From contig CAVRDJ010000004.1 in assembly GCA_963719875.1 (NCBI GenBank), positions 2,206,220 to 2,270,219 of the forward strand: a DNA stretch of 64,000 bases, given 5' to 3'. Position numbers and translations under genes: made by a program. The stretch comes from Palsa-360 sp963719875 (GTDB taxonomy: Bacteria > Acidobacteriota > Terriglobia > Acidiferrales > UBA7541). Shown one piece after another: positions 34,167 to 42,077 of this stretch. Position 1 is the stretch's first letter; each line of letters begins with the position of its first letter. Below the pieces are notes generated by a model that was not told the origin of the DNA, searched no databases, and worked only from the letters and a program-made list of their open reading frames with translations.

Positions 34167-34955
34167 ATGGCAATTCGGAGTTTGAGCCATCCAGGAGAAC
34201 TTCCCGCACCTGACATGCAGCCGGGCACGAGGCTGCGCAGATCCCGCGAACGTCTCGGCTTGACCTATCGAGATGTGGAGCGAGCGAGTTATGAATTGGC
34301 CTGCCAGCGCGGGCGCCCCGATTTCATTGTTCACCTGAGCCGCCTGGCGGATATCGAAAATCGAGACGTAACGCCCAGCCTCTACAAGCTCTATGCCCTG
34401 GCGGTGATTTACCATCTGGATCCAAGAGAGGTTTGCGAGTGGTATGAGGTCCCGTTTGAGGGCCATTTTTCCGACGGGATTCAACTTAGCGCTCCGAACA
34501 CGCATCTTGCCGCAGCACCGGCCAAGTTGCGGCTCCCGATTCGGTTTGATCCGGCCTTCGACCCACGCCGCACGGAATTCCTGACGCGCATGGTCGAGCG
34601 ATGGGGAGATCTGGAAGGTACATTCTTTACCCAGCCCTCGAGATACCTGTATGGGTATGTGGGAGTGGATGATAGGAGAATGCACCCTCTTCTTCGCCCG
34701 GGGAGCTTGGTGCTCGTGGATCCCAAACTCCGGCAGGTCATGAACTCCGGGTGGACAAACGAGTATGAGCGCCCAATTTACTTCTTTGAGCTGCACGGGC
34801 AGTTTCGATGCTGTTGGTGCCAGTGTGAGGACGGGAAGATAATCCTGACTCCCCATCCCCTATCTTCTTGTACACCGGAGGTTTACCGTTATCCGGAGGA
34901 AGCAGAAGTCATCGGTCAGGTTGTGGGAGTCGCGATGCGATTGGGTCCTAGTTAG
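34167..34955 (+). CDS. HTH (XRE-like) regulator with S24-like domain and CCxCxC motif
   Basis: The 262-residue protein has an N-terminal XRE helix-turn-helix (GTRLRRSRERLGLTYRDVER to SRLADIENRDVTPSLYKLYA, residues about 18-75). The C-terminal half resembles the LexA/S24 or signal-peptidase-like fold (MHPLLRPGSLVLVDPKLR), but the usual catalytic Ser before Met is Arg, so self-cleavage is unlikely. FRCCWCQCEDG near residue 214 packs four Cys in six residues and could bind metal or sense redox state. ATG 34167 is chosen; an in-frame ATG at 34107 is possible. Its 3' end overlaps the next minus-strand gene by 8 bases. Confidence 0.8.
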   Translation: MAIRSLSHPGELPAPDMQPGTRLRRSRERLGLTYRDVERASYELACQRGRPDFIVHLSRLADIENRDVTPSLYKLYALAVIYHLDPREVCEWYEVPFEGHFSDGIQLSAPNTHLAAAPAKLRLPIRFDPAFDPRRTEFLTRMVERWGDLEGTFFTQPSRYLYGYVGVDDRRMHPLLRPGSLVLVDPKLRQVMNSGWTNEYERPIYFFELHGQFRCCWCQCEDGKIILTPHPLSSCTPEVYRYPEEAEVIGQVVGVAMRLGPS

Positions 34956-35382
34956 ACTTTCTCGAAGAAAATATGGCTAATAGGACAGTCATATTCGAAC
35001 AAAACAAGTCCCGCAGATAATCCGGCATGCCCTCTGGGCACATCTCCTGGAAGTAACGATTCTCACGCCAGCTTCCCACCACATCCCAATACTGATCACC
35101 CGCCGAGCCGAGGCACGCATGTAAATCACGCTCCTGGTCTCTCAAGGGCGTCTCCAGAATCCTGGAAAACAGCTCTTCGTGGCAGTGTGAAAGCGCCGTT
35201 TGGACGGCGCTCTCGGGATAGAGGCTCGTGAGACCGTCATGCTCATATCGGCCCGAGTTCGAATCCTTCAGCGAACTGACGTAATAGAGCCGCCCAAAAA
35301 CGCTGGAGATAGCAGCCAGCGTTTGAGAGGAAAAATCCTCGATGACGGCACGACTCTGCTGAAAACGCTCCAATGACTCCAC
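34948..35382 (-). CDS. Hypothetical soluble protein, 144 aa
   Basis: I do not recognise this protein. It is acidic to neutral, helical and has four Cys; segments include LERFQQSRAVIEDFSSQTLA and LRDQERDLHACLGSAG. GTG 35382 follows AGGTGA. It is convergent with the HTH regulator and divergent from the repeat-peptide gene, which starts 99 bases away, so the two share one promoter region. Confidence 0.7.
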   Translation of the reverse strand: MESLERFQQSRAVIEDFSSQTLAAISSVFGRLYYVSSLKDSNSGRYEHDGLTSLYPESAVQTALSHCHEELFSRILETPLRDQERDLHACLGSAGDQYWDVVGSWRENRYFQEMCPEGMPDYLRDLFCSNMTVLLAIFSSRKSN

Positions 35383-35480
35383 AACATCACCTGTTCTGAT
35401 TTCTGAACTCTTTTGTTGAAATCCACCTCAATGTAAAGGGTTCAGTGTATCAAGGTGGCGACTCTGGAGGGTCATCCACC

Positions 35481-35768
35481 ATGAAAAAGATTCTAAGCGC
35501 GTCGTTTCTTGCAGCCCTTGCGTTGACCATGCTACTCCCCGTTGCACGGCAAGTCAACGCTACATCGGTTAATCGTTCCGTCCTGCGGCAGGGCGGCGTT
35601 CCAATGCCGGGGGGAAATGGCGGAGGACACTATCAAGGTGGCGTTCCAATGCCGGGGGGAAATGGCGGGGGACACTATCAAGGCGGCGTTCCAATGCCGG
35701 GAGGAAATGGCGGGGGACACTATCAAGGCGGCGTTCCAATGCCGGGGGGAAATGGCGGAGGACACTAA
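35481..35768 (+). CDS. Exported peptide of four 15-residue tandem repeats
   Basis: The 95-residue precursor has a signal peptide (KKILSASFLAALALTMLLPV, likely cleavage after VNA near residue 28), a short linker, and four copies of QGGVPMPGGNGGGHY at residues 37-95. The last copy lacks only the Tyr because its codon (TAT) is replaced by TAA. The mature part is glycine-rich, uncharged and contains one His per unit. ATG 35481 follows TGGAGG at 10 bases; an in-frame start at 35445 precedes no signal peptide. It looks like an exported structural or repeat-peptide product. I know no family. Confidence 0.72.
   Translation: MKKILSASFLAALALTMLLPVARQVNATSVNRSVLRQGGVPMPGGNGGGHYQGGVPMPGGNGGGHYQGGVPMPGGNGGGHYQGGVPMPGGNGGGH
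35589..35768 (+). repeat. Four-copy 45-bp tandem repeat inside a gene
   Basis: Units start at 35589, 35634, 35679 and 35724. They differ only by a few synonymous or silent changes, such as GGGGGG versus GGAGG near the centre and GGAGGACAC versus GGGGGACAC near the end, so the repeat is recent or kept homogeneous by recombination. Copy number could vary between strains. Confidence 0.92.
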
Positions 35769-35863
35769 GTTACTAGAGTCCGGATCGAGCAGACTCGCTA
35801 GGGGGGGGTACTTGGCGAGTGAAGTCACCCTCGTGGTATGATGAGGGCCGTTGGTCCGGACTC

Positions 35864-36706
35864 ATGAATCATCTCGAAACCTTTCTCTTTTGGTCCACTT
35901 TATCGTTTGAAATTACCCTTTGTGGATTTGTCTTTACCAGAAAGGTGCAGCGGATTCTCCCGCTTTTCGCAACCTACACGTACGTGGTCCTGGCTGGCGC
36001 GATTGGTATTTTGCTCACATACGAGTATTTCGGATTCTATTCGCCCACAGCGTATTATGCTTATTGGGGCACTATACTCTTGAACGCGGCTGCCCGCAGT
36101 CTCGCAATTGTGGAATTGTGCCGCTACGGTCTCCGAGCCTATCGCGGCATCTGGGCCCTTGTTTGGCGCGTCCTCGCGGCCTTGTCAGTCCTCCTCCTCA
36201 TTCATGCGGCTACGGACGCCTGGGGACAGCCCAATAAGGTTGCTATTTATGGGGCGACCCTCGATCGCGATCTTGCACTCGCTTCGATAGTCATTCTTGC
36301 TGTTTTGTTTCTCATCCGAAAATACTATGGGCTCGCCTTCGAACCTCTGCAAAGGGCAATCGCTGCCGGCATTTGTTTCATCTGCGCCGTCGACGTGATC
36401 GGGAACACGATTCTTCGGAATGTCTTCACGGGCTATCTGTTTTCATGGTTCTTAGCTAGCCAAAAAGCACTTTGGCCTGCATTGAGTCTCCAATTCGAGC
36501 GCGTGAGGGATACCTGGAGTACGATCCACCTTTTTTCTTTTATGGTTTCGATGGGAATCTGGTGTTACGCGCTCCGAAAACCGTTGCCTGCGCCATCGGA
36601 GAGCCCCGTGCTACTGCCTGCCGAGGTCTATCGCGAATTGTCGCCGGCAATCAACATGCGTCTCACTACGTTTAATGACCGGCTGGTGGAGTTGCTGAAG
36701 CCATGA
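35864..36706 (+). CDS. Multi-pass membrane protein, about 7 TM segments
   Basis: The 280-residue protein has about seven hydrophobic helices, among them WSTLSFEITLCGFVF, YVVLAGAIGILLTYEYF, LVWRVLAALSVLLLIHA and LASIVILAVLFLI, and a cytoplasmic tail of about 40 residues. I do not know its family; the layout suggests a membrane sensor or transporter subunit. ATG 35864 is preferred; the frame extends upstream to 35819 without a good site. It overlaps the next gene by ATGA and follows the repeat peptide by 95 bases on the same strand. Confidence 0.75.
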   Translation: MNHLETFLFWSTLSFEITLCGFVFTRKVQRILPLFATYTYVVLAGAIGILLTYEYFGFYSPTAYYAYWGTILLNAAARSLAIVELCRYGLRAYRGIWALVWRVLAALSVLLLIHAATDAWGQPNKVAIYGATLDRDLALASIVILAVLFLIRKYYGLAFEPLQRAIAAGICFICAVDVIGNTILRNVFTGYLFSWFLASQKALWPALSLQFERVRDTWSTIHLFSFMVSMGIWCYALRKPLPAPSESPVLLPAEVYRELSPAINMRLTTFNDRLVELLKP

Positions 36707-37269
36707 TGAATGATCTAGGCATCGCCGTTCTCCTTGCGATTGCCCTCTCCGGGGTTCTCCTATGGCTCCTGATCCCCAGGCATAAATCGACAAGAACGGC
36801 CCTCGCGTCTTTCCATCCGGATGCGATCAAAGCGTTCCCCGCCGCGAAGCACTACGGGTATTTTCCACAGATTCGCCAAGCCCTTTCCGTGGCAGACTCT
36901 CGTTACCTTATCGAAAATGCGCCCTCGCAGGTGGCAAAACAGGCGCTTCGCGAACGGCGCGCTGTCGCTCGGCGCTTCCTTAAGGGATTGCACGAAGACT
37001 TTTCGAACCTCGCAAGGCTGGGCCGGATCATTGCGGCGCTCTCTCCGGAAGTCAGCCGCGAGCAAGAAACAGAACGGCTGATTCTGAGCTTGAAATTTCA
37101 AATTTTGTATACCCTCGTGTGGTTGCGCCTCTCCACCGGAAATTTACCGCTTCAGCAGCTGGAACATTTGACCGGATTGGTGGGAAGACTCGCCAAGCGC
37201 ATGGATGAAGCCATGGCAGAGGTCAGCGCCCTATCGGTGGGCTCGCTTCCCAAGGGAATCAGCGCGTAA
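36703..37269 (+). CDS. Membrane-anchored hypothetical protein, 188 aa
   Basis: One N-terminal transmembrane segment (IAVLLAIALSGVLLWLLI) is followed by a basic cytoplasmic region with helical segments (ALRERRAVARRFLKGLHEDF and ILSLKFQILYTLVWLRLST). I know no family. It begins inside the stop of the multi-pass protein (ATGA), so both are made together and probably form a membrane complex. Confidence 0.7.
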   Translation: MMNDLGIAVLLAIALSGVLLWLLIPRHKSTRTALASFHPDAIKAFPAAKHYGYFPQIRQALSVADSRYLIENAPSQVAKQALRERRAVARRFLKGLHEDFSNLARLGRIIAALSPEVSREQETERLILSLKFQILYTLVWLRLSTGNLPLQQLEHLTGLVGRLAKRMDEAMAEVSALSVGSLPKGISA

Positions 37270-37491
37270 GGTCAGACTTGCCTGAATTCAATGGAGGCAG
37301 TTTCAGACGCGTGGGTTCAAAGCACGCTGAATCTGGCAACTCGCAAATTCCGGCTGAGCCGCAAGCCCCATCCTGCAATTCATTCGCCGCAAAATCCCTA
37401 GTTATGAATTTAGCACGTCATTTCTTAATTCGACACTTGGGCGTTGGCGGAGACGCACCGTGCCGTATAATGAGCTTCTTTGAGGCTTCGG

Positions 37492-38571
37492 GTGACCAAA
37501 ACCAAATTACTGATCGTTGACGACGAAGAGGCTATTCGAGAAGTCATTTCGACTCTCCTCGAAACGCTAGGTTACGAGTGCTCGTCCGTCAGCAATGGAC
37601 GCTTGGCGAAGGAATTCCTGCTCAAGCATCCGGTCGACATGGTCCTGAGCGACATGGTTATGCCGGAAATGGACGGCCTAAGCCTGGTGGAATGGCTGCG
37701 CAAAGCCGAACCTGACATTCCGGTCATCATGGTTACTGCCATGCACGATCTTTCGACCGCGCTGGAGGCCATCCGGCGTGGGGCCTACGACTACATCCTA
37801 AAACCCTTTGAAAAAGATCAGCTCTACTTGAGCGTGCGACGTGCTCTCGAGCACCGGCGCCTGGTCCTCGAAAATCGGAACTACCAGCGCAATCTCGAAA
37901 AACTGGTCGAAGAGCGAACCGCGCAGCTCCAAGGCGCCCTGGAGCAGCTCGAGCGGTCCTATGACGACACGCTGGAGGCTCTCGGCGGCGCGCTGGACTT
38001 GAAAGACGCCGAAACCGAAGGCCACTGCAAGCGCGTGACGGCCTTTACCATTGCAATTGCCAAGGCCATGGACGTGGAACCGGCTCTGCTCCCGCAAATC
38101 GCTCGGGCCGCATTTCTTCACGACATCGGGAAAATGGCCATTCCGGACCTGATCTTGCGCAAGCCCGGCCCTCTCACACCGGAAGAACGCGACATCATGC
38201 GGACCCATTGCGAAATCGGATACAACATGGTGACTCGGATTCCCTTCCTCCGGGAGGCAGCTGAGATTGTCCTTTCGCACCAGGAATATTTCGACGGCAC
38301 CGGGTATCCCCGCGGATTGCGCGGAGAAGAAATCCCCCTCGGCGCGAGAATATTCGCGGTCGCCGATGCTCTGGACGCCATGATTTCCGACCGGCCGTAT
38401 CGCAAAGCGTTATCGATCAGGCATGCGCGAGAGGAAATTCAACGATGCTCGGGAACGCAGTTCGATCCAAAAGTGGTCGACGTGTTTGTCACCATGCCGT
38501 CCACCCTTTGGACCGAATTGCGGGAAAACATTGGCACGCCGTACCGCCTTTCCCAATTAAAACCCGTTTGA
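37492..38571 (+). CDS. Response regulator with HD-GYP c-di-GMP phosphodiesterase domain
   Basis: The 359-residue protein has an N-terminal receiver domain with the acidic pair in LLIVDDEEAIREV, phospho-acceptor Asp in VLSDMVMPEMDG, and Lys in YILKPFEKDQL. After a coiled coil (LVLENRNYQRNLEKLVEERT) comes an HD-GYP domain with FLHDIGKMAIPD, LSHQEYFDGTGYPRG and GEEIPLGARIFAVADALDAM, the residues expected for active enzyme. It should hydrolyse c-di-GMP when phosphorylated. GTG 37492 has GAGG 6 bases upstream; an in-frame TTG 12 bases earlier is the alternative. The partner kinase is not in the window. It lies 222 bases after the membrane gene pair. Confidence 0.92.
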   Translation: MTKTKLLIVDDEEAIREVISTLLETLGYECSSVSNGRLAKEFLLKHPVDMVLSDMVMPEMDGLSLVEWLRKAEPDIPVIMVTAMHDLSTALEAIRRGAYDYILKPFEKDQLYLSVRRALEHRRLVLENRNYQRNLEKLVEERTAQLQGALEQLERSYDDTLEALGGALDLKDAETEGHCKRVTAFTIAIAKAMDVEPALLPQIARAAFLHDIGKMAIPDLILRKPGPLTPEERDIMRTHCEIGYNMVTRIPFLREAAEIVLSHQEYFDGTGYPRGLRGEEIPLGARIFAVADALDAMISDRPYRKALSIRHAREEIQRCSGTQFDPKVVDVFVTMPSTLWTELRENIGTPYRLSQLKPV

Positions 38572-38658
38572 GGAACACGCGCCCGCTGGGAATTTCGCTC
38601 CAGGGTCTTGCGCAAATTGCATGGCGCCTGTAGTATCCTGCAGAAAAGGACAACCACA

Positions 38659-38916
38659 ATGGCTCTGGTGCCGATCAAGACGGCTTCTACGACTGGATAT
38701 TGCGACTGCATCCACGGCTGCTATGAATTAGCCAGCCTGCGCGACGAAGACACAGGGAAATCGTTTTGCCCCCGCTGCGCCAAGGAGCATCTCGAGATGA
38801 ACGTCGGGATTGGCCTGCCGCAGCCGGCGCCCTCGAAAGTTTCCGCAAACTCCGGCTCCGTGGCGGCGACTCCACATATTCCTCCTTCGGCCGACCCCCC
38901 AGGCCGGCTGCGGTAG
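38659..38916 (+). CDS. Small Cys-rich protein, 85 aa, possible zinc site
   Basis: ATG 38659 has AAAAGGA 8 bases upstream. The N-terminal half has TGYCDCIHGCYELASL and FCPRCAKEHLE, so CxCx3C and CxxC could form a zinc site; the C-terminal half is Pro/Ser-rich and probably disordered. I know no family. It lies 87 bases after the HD-GYP gene and could be co-transcribed. Confidence 0.65.
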   Translation: MALVPIKTASTTGYCDCIHGCYELASLRDEDTGKSFCPRCAKEHLEMNVGIGLPQPAPSKVSANSGSVAATPHIPPSADPPGRLR

Positions 38917-39023
38917 CTTCACGCCCTAAGAATTCATTCGAACATGTATCAGAAGAATCGCGGGAGAATTTGTGCCCTCCGGGCGCCCTGGTGTCATAAT
39001 AAAGGTGCCCAGCGGGCCATCCG

Positions 39024-39431
39024 ATGCCTCAGACCACGACTTATGACGTATTCATGGACGGCTCCTGCTCGTTCTGCCGGTGGACGCAAGCGAAAATCGA
39101 GCCGTACGATTCCGGCTCGCGGCTGCGATTCCTGGACTACAACGATCCTGAGGTGGCGGCACAGGCCCCCTTCTCGCGCGGCGAACTCGACAACGAAATG
39201 CACGTTCGAACGCCGGCGGGCGCTTGGCTCAAGGGATTCGCAGCATGGCTGGCTTTGCTCCGGGTGCTGCCAAAGCTCAAATGGCTCGGACGCTTCGCCA
39301 GTATGCCTCCCATGCGCTGGATGGGGCCCTCTGTGTACGCATTTATCGCGCGACACCGTTACAGCCTTCCCGGAGCGCCCGCGCGCTGCGAGACCGACAC
39401 CTGCGCGATTCCCGGGCGCCCGTCCAAGTGA
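39024..39431 (+). CDS. DUF393 (DCC family) thioredoxin-like protein
   Basis: The 135-residue protein starts with YDVFMDGSCSFCRWTQAKIE, the DGxCxxC signature of the DCC/DUF393 family, continues with RLRFLDYND, and carries a membrane-associated helix (AAWLALLRVLPKLKWLG). Such proteins are predicted thiol-disulfide oxidoreductases of unknown substrate. It is a single gene upstream of the aminotransferase. Confidence 0.85.
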   Translation: MPQTTTYDVFMDGSCSFCRWTQAKIEPYDSGSRLRFLDYNDPEVAAQAPFSRGELDNEMHVRTPAGAWLKGFAAWLALLRVLPKLKWLGRFASMPPMRWMGPSVYAFIARHRYSLPGAPARCETDTCAIPGRPSK

Positions 39432-39509
39432 CGCGCGCGCACGTGGCGCGTGATACCATAATCGCGCCGTGAAACCTCCAATCCCCTGCTGGGACTGTTC
39501 GAATCCACG

Positions 39510-40697
39510 ATGACCGCGCCGCCACGCCCTTCCATGGAAATGATTCCGATGCTCGACTTGCGAGCGCAATTCGAAACCATCGCGCCCGAAATTCGTGCCG
39601 CCGTCGAGGACGTACTGAAGGCGCAGCAATTCGTGCTCGGACCGCAAGGCGAAGCCCTCGAGCGGGAAGTCGCCAAAGCCAGTGGTGTGCCCTACGGCGT
39701 CGGACTGGCCTCCGGAACAGAGGCGCTCGAACTCGGGCTCCATGCTTGCGGCGTGAAGGCCGGAGACGACGTGATCGTTCCCGCGTTTACCTTCATTGCC
39801 ACGGGCAGCGCCGTCAGCGCGCTTGGCGCTCGCCCGGTGTTTGCGGACATTGAACCCGCAACGTTCAATCTCGATCCAGACCAGATTGAAGCGCGGGTTA
39901 CACCGCGAACCCGCGCAATTGTAGTTGTCCACCTGTTCGGCCTTGCGGCGGACATGGACCCCATTCTGGCGGTCGCGGAAAAGCACGGAATTCCCGTAAT
40001 CGAAGACAACGCGCAATCCTTCGGCGCCACTTACCATGGGCGGAAGACAGGCTCAATGGGGCGTCTCGGTTGTCTGAGTTTTTATCCCAGCAAGAATCTG
40101 GGCGCGTATGGCGATGCGGGGATGATCGTCACGAGCGATGAAAACCTTGCAGCTCGGCTGCGCGCGCTGCGCAATCACGGGCAGACGGGCCAATACCTCA
40201 GCACCGAGCGAGGGTGGAACAGCCGCCTGGATGAACTGCAAGCCGCGATCCTGCGTGTGAAGTTACCCCATCTGGCGGGTTGGACGGCCACTCGGCAGGC
40301 GCATGCCCGGTTGTATGACTCACTGTTACAGGATTTGCCCGGGATTATCCTCCCGCACGTGCCGCCCGGAAGAGAACATGTCTACTACCTCTATACGATT
40401 CGGGTTGAGGGACGCGCCGGCGGGTCAATCAGGGCGAAGGACCGGGGGAATGAAGCGCGCAGCGATCTCATTCAGCAGCGGCTTAAGGCGCGCGGCGTCG
40501 CCAGCATGGTTTACTACCCGGTTCCCCTCCACTTGCAGCCGCTCTATGCTTCGCTTGGAGGAAAGCCCGGAGAATTGCGCGTCAGCGAGCGAGCCGCGCG
40601 CGAAGTGCTTTCCATTCCCCTTTATCCTGAACTTACGCGCGAACAAATCGAGCGCGTTGCTCAGGAAGTGCGCACAGCAGCGCTCCAAGAAAAGTAA
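39510..40697 (+). CDS. DegT/DnrJ/EryC1/StrS-type PLP aminotransferase
   Basis: The 395-residue protein has the family landmarks VGLASGTEALELGLHACGVK near residue 70, VPAFTFIATGSAVSALGARP near 92, EDNAQSFGATYHGRKTG near 168, and the PLP-binding Lys in CLSFYPSKNLGAYGDAGMI near 193. These enzymes transaminate keto-sugars, typically for O-antigen, glycan or antibiotic synthesis. ATG 39510 or 39534 may be the true start; neither is strongly preferred. No other sugar-nucleotide genes are adjacent, so the substrate is not indicated. Confidence 0.9.
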   Translation: MTAPPRPSMEMIPMLDLRAQFETIAPEIRAAVEDVLKAQQFVLGPQGEALEREVAKASGVPYGVGLASGTEALELGLHACGVKAGDDVIVPAFTFIATGSAVSALGARPVFADIEPATFNLDPDQIEARVTPRTRAIVVVHLFGLAADMDPILAVAEKHGIPVIEDNAQSFGATYHGRKTGSMGRLGCLSFYPSKNLGAYGDAGMIVTSDENLAARLRALRNHGQTGQYLSTERGWNSRLDELQAAILRVKLPHLAGWTATRQAHARLYDSLLQDLPGIILPHVPPGREHVYYLYTIRVEGRAGGSIRAKDRGNEARSDLIQQRLKARGVASMVYYPVPLHLQPLYASLGGKPGELRVSERAAREVLSIPLYPELTREQIERVAQEVRTAALQEK

Positions 40698-40782
40698 GCT
40701 ATCGCAAATCTTTCACTGGATTAACAGGGCGCCGTGAAACTCGTGGAAGCCAATCTGCCCGCTGCGGGGGGCGATTTCCAAG

Positions 40783-40812
40783 ACGCCATTCAGGAGAATG
40801 GCGTTCCCGGGA
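40783..40812. repeat. CGCCATTC hairpin, second location
   Basis: CGCCATTCaggaGAATGGCG with TTCCCGGGA following is identical in design to 18199-18227 and stands between the convergent aminotransferase gene and the cytochrome oxidase operon, where it could act as a terminator. Confidence 0.8.
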
Positions 40813-40820
40813 TCGCGGAT

Positions 40821-41045
40821 TTATGCGGTTGCGGAAACTGCGCGGCGGTAGAGCAAGAACATCACGCTGAGAAACAGGACCAGCGCGGGAGTCAGCAACG
40901 CGAGAATCCCATAATCGAGGGAACGCTGGCCGGCCTGGCCCACCGCGGAAGCCGACGTGTAGCAGAGGGCACAGCCCTGGGCGAAGGCGCCACGCGCCGA
41001 AGCTAGAATCGCGAGTAGGGCCACGAATGCAAATTTTAGGCGCAT
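40821..41045 (-). CDS. Small exported/membrane protein at end of cox operon, 74 aa
   Basis: The protein has a signal peptide (FAFVALLAILASARGAFA), a CALCYTSA segment with a CxxC pair right after it, and one transmembrane helix (ALLTPALVLFLSVMFLL). It ends the minus-strand cytochrome oxidase operon, 44 bases after subunit IV. The periplasmic CxxC suggests a role in heme or copper handling, but I do not recognise the family. ATG 41045 is preferred; the frame starts at 41060. Confidence 0.65.
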   Translation of the reverse strand: MRLKFAFVALLAILASARGAFAQGCALCYTSASAVGQAGQRSLDYGILALLTPALVLFLSVMFLLYRRAVSATA

Positions 41046-41089
41046 CTCAATTCCCTCCAAACGCTTTCCAGCCGCACGGCTATTCTACC

Positions 41090-41413
41090 TCAATGCGGCC
41101 TCATTTGTAGCAGCCGGAAGGCCTCCGGAAAAAAGAAAATAAACATCATGCAAATACAGAAAATCGCCGCCGGAACCAGCAAGAGCACCAAGGAGAATTT
41201 TTCATATTTCAAGTGCATGAAAAACGACATGATCATCGCAGCCTTGACTACCGACAAAACGACCAGGACGCTCAACATGACCGAAGGTTGCAATTGCTCG
41301 TACGCAAGAAAAACCTCCAGGCCGGTGATCGCAACCAGGCCAATCCAAATGGCGACGTTGGTCCCGACGCTGGCGCCCGCGTGTATTTCTTCCGCATGCG
41401 CTTGTGTGTTCAT
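41090..41413 (-). CDS. Cytochrome c oxidase subunit IV
   Basis: The 107-residue protein has three hydrophobic helices (VAIWIGLVAITGLEVFLAY, SVLVVLSVVKAAMIMSFFM and LVLLLVPAAIFCICMMFIFF) and the family landmark MSFFMHLKYEKFSL. This prokaryotic subunit IV stabilises the oxidase. It lies 28 bases after subunit III. Confidence 0.85.
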   Translation of the reverse strand: MNTQAHAEEIHAGASVGTNVAIWIGLVAITGLEVFLAYEQLQPSVMLSVLVVLSVVKAAMIMSFFMHLKYEKFSLVLLLVPAAIFCICMMFIFFFPEAFRLLQMRPH

Positions 41414-41441
41414 CGATCGCTTTTTCTCCCGAATCGCAGGC

Positions 41442-42074
41442 TTAGTACTTCACCGACATCAAGTAAATCAGGGGAAACACGAACATCCAGACCAGGTCCA
41501 CAAAGTGCCAGTACAAGCCGTTCACTTCGACGTCCTCAGCGGAGAATTTGCCGCGCCCGAAGCCGACGGCCACGATCCCCAGGTAGATCACGCCGATCAT
41601 GACGTGCGTCATGTGCAGGCCGGTGATCCCGAAGAACACGGCGCCGAAAAGCGGCGTGCCTTCCGGGTTTCCCGTAATGGTGAAATGCTCTTTGAAAATC
41701 ATGTTCATCCACTCAGTCAAGTGCAGCCCGGTAAAAAGCAGTCCTCCCACCATGGTCGCAACCATCCACATCACGGTCTTTTTGCGGTCGTTGCGCTGCG
41801 ACGCCATCACGGCCATGACCATGGTCAGCGAGCTGGCCAGCAGCACCACCGTCATGATGGTTGAGAAAATGATGGCCGGGTTAATGGGGAATGGCCGCGG
41901 CCAATCAGGATTCGTGAGCCGCGAATAACTATAAGTAATCAGCAGCACAGAAAACGTCAGCGTATCGGAGATAATAAACAGCCACATCCCCAATTTCTTC
42001 GAGCCAATCGCAAAGGGAGACTTGCCACCGGACCAGGCCGAATCCAGCGCCGCCTCGGTTTTGACGTCATGCAC
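41442..42074 (-). CDS. Cytochrome c oxidase subunit III (second of two)
   Basis: The 210-residue protein has about five transmembrane segments and family landmarks such as KLGMWLFIISDTLTFSVLLI, FTGLHLTEW and the C-terminal GLYWHFVDLVWMFVFPLIY. It follows the other subunit III by 3 bases. The N-terminus is a short charged head (DVKTEAALDSAWSGGK). Confidence 0.88.
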   Translation of the reverse strand: MHDVKTEAALDSAWSGGKSPFAIGSKKLGMWLFIISDTLTFSVLLITYSYSRLTNPDWPRPFPINPAIIFSTIMTVVLLASSLTMVMAVMASQRNDRKKTVMWMVATMVGGLLFTGLHLTEWMNMIFKEHFTITGNPEGTPLFGAVFFGITGLHMTHVMIGVIYLGIVAVGFGRGKFSAEDVEVNGLYWHFVDLVWMFVFPLIYLMSVKY

Positions 42075-42077
42075 GAT

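Noticed and set aside
35250..35275. GTTCGAATCC run resembling a tRNA T-arm
   Set aside because: It is inside the coding sequence of the 144-aa gene and no acceptor stem or anticodon arm can be paired around it.
35589..35768. Direct repeats considered as a CRISPR array
   Set aside because: The units are contiguous 45-bp coding repeats without spacers, and no cas gene is present.
35532..35828. Minus-strand frame through the 45-bp repeats
   Set aside because: Being a multiple of three, the repeat keeps all frames open; the plus-strand frame alone has a signal peptide and ribosome-binding site.
39490..39510. TTCGAATCC run resembling a tRNA T-loop
   Set aside because: The flanking five bases do not form a T stem and no acceptor stem is found nearby.
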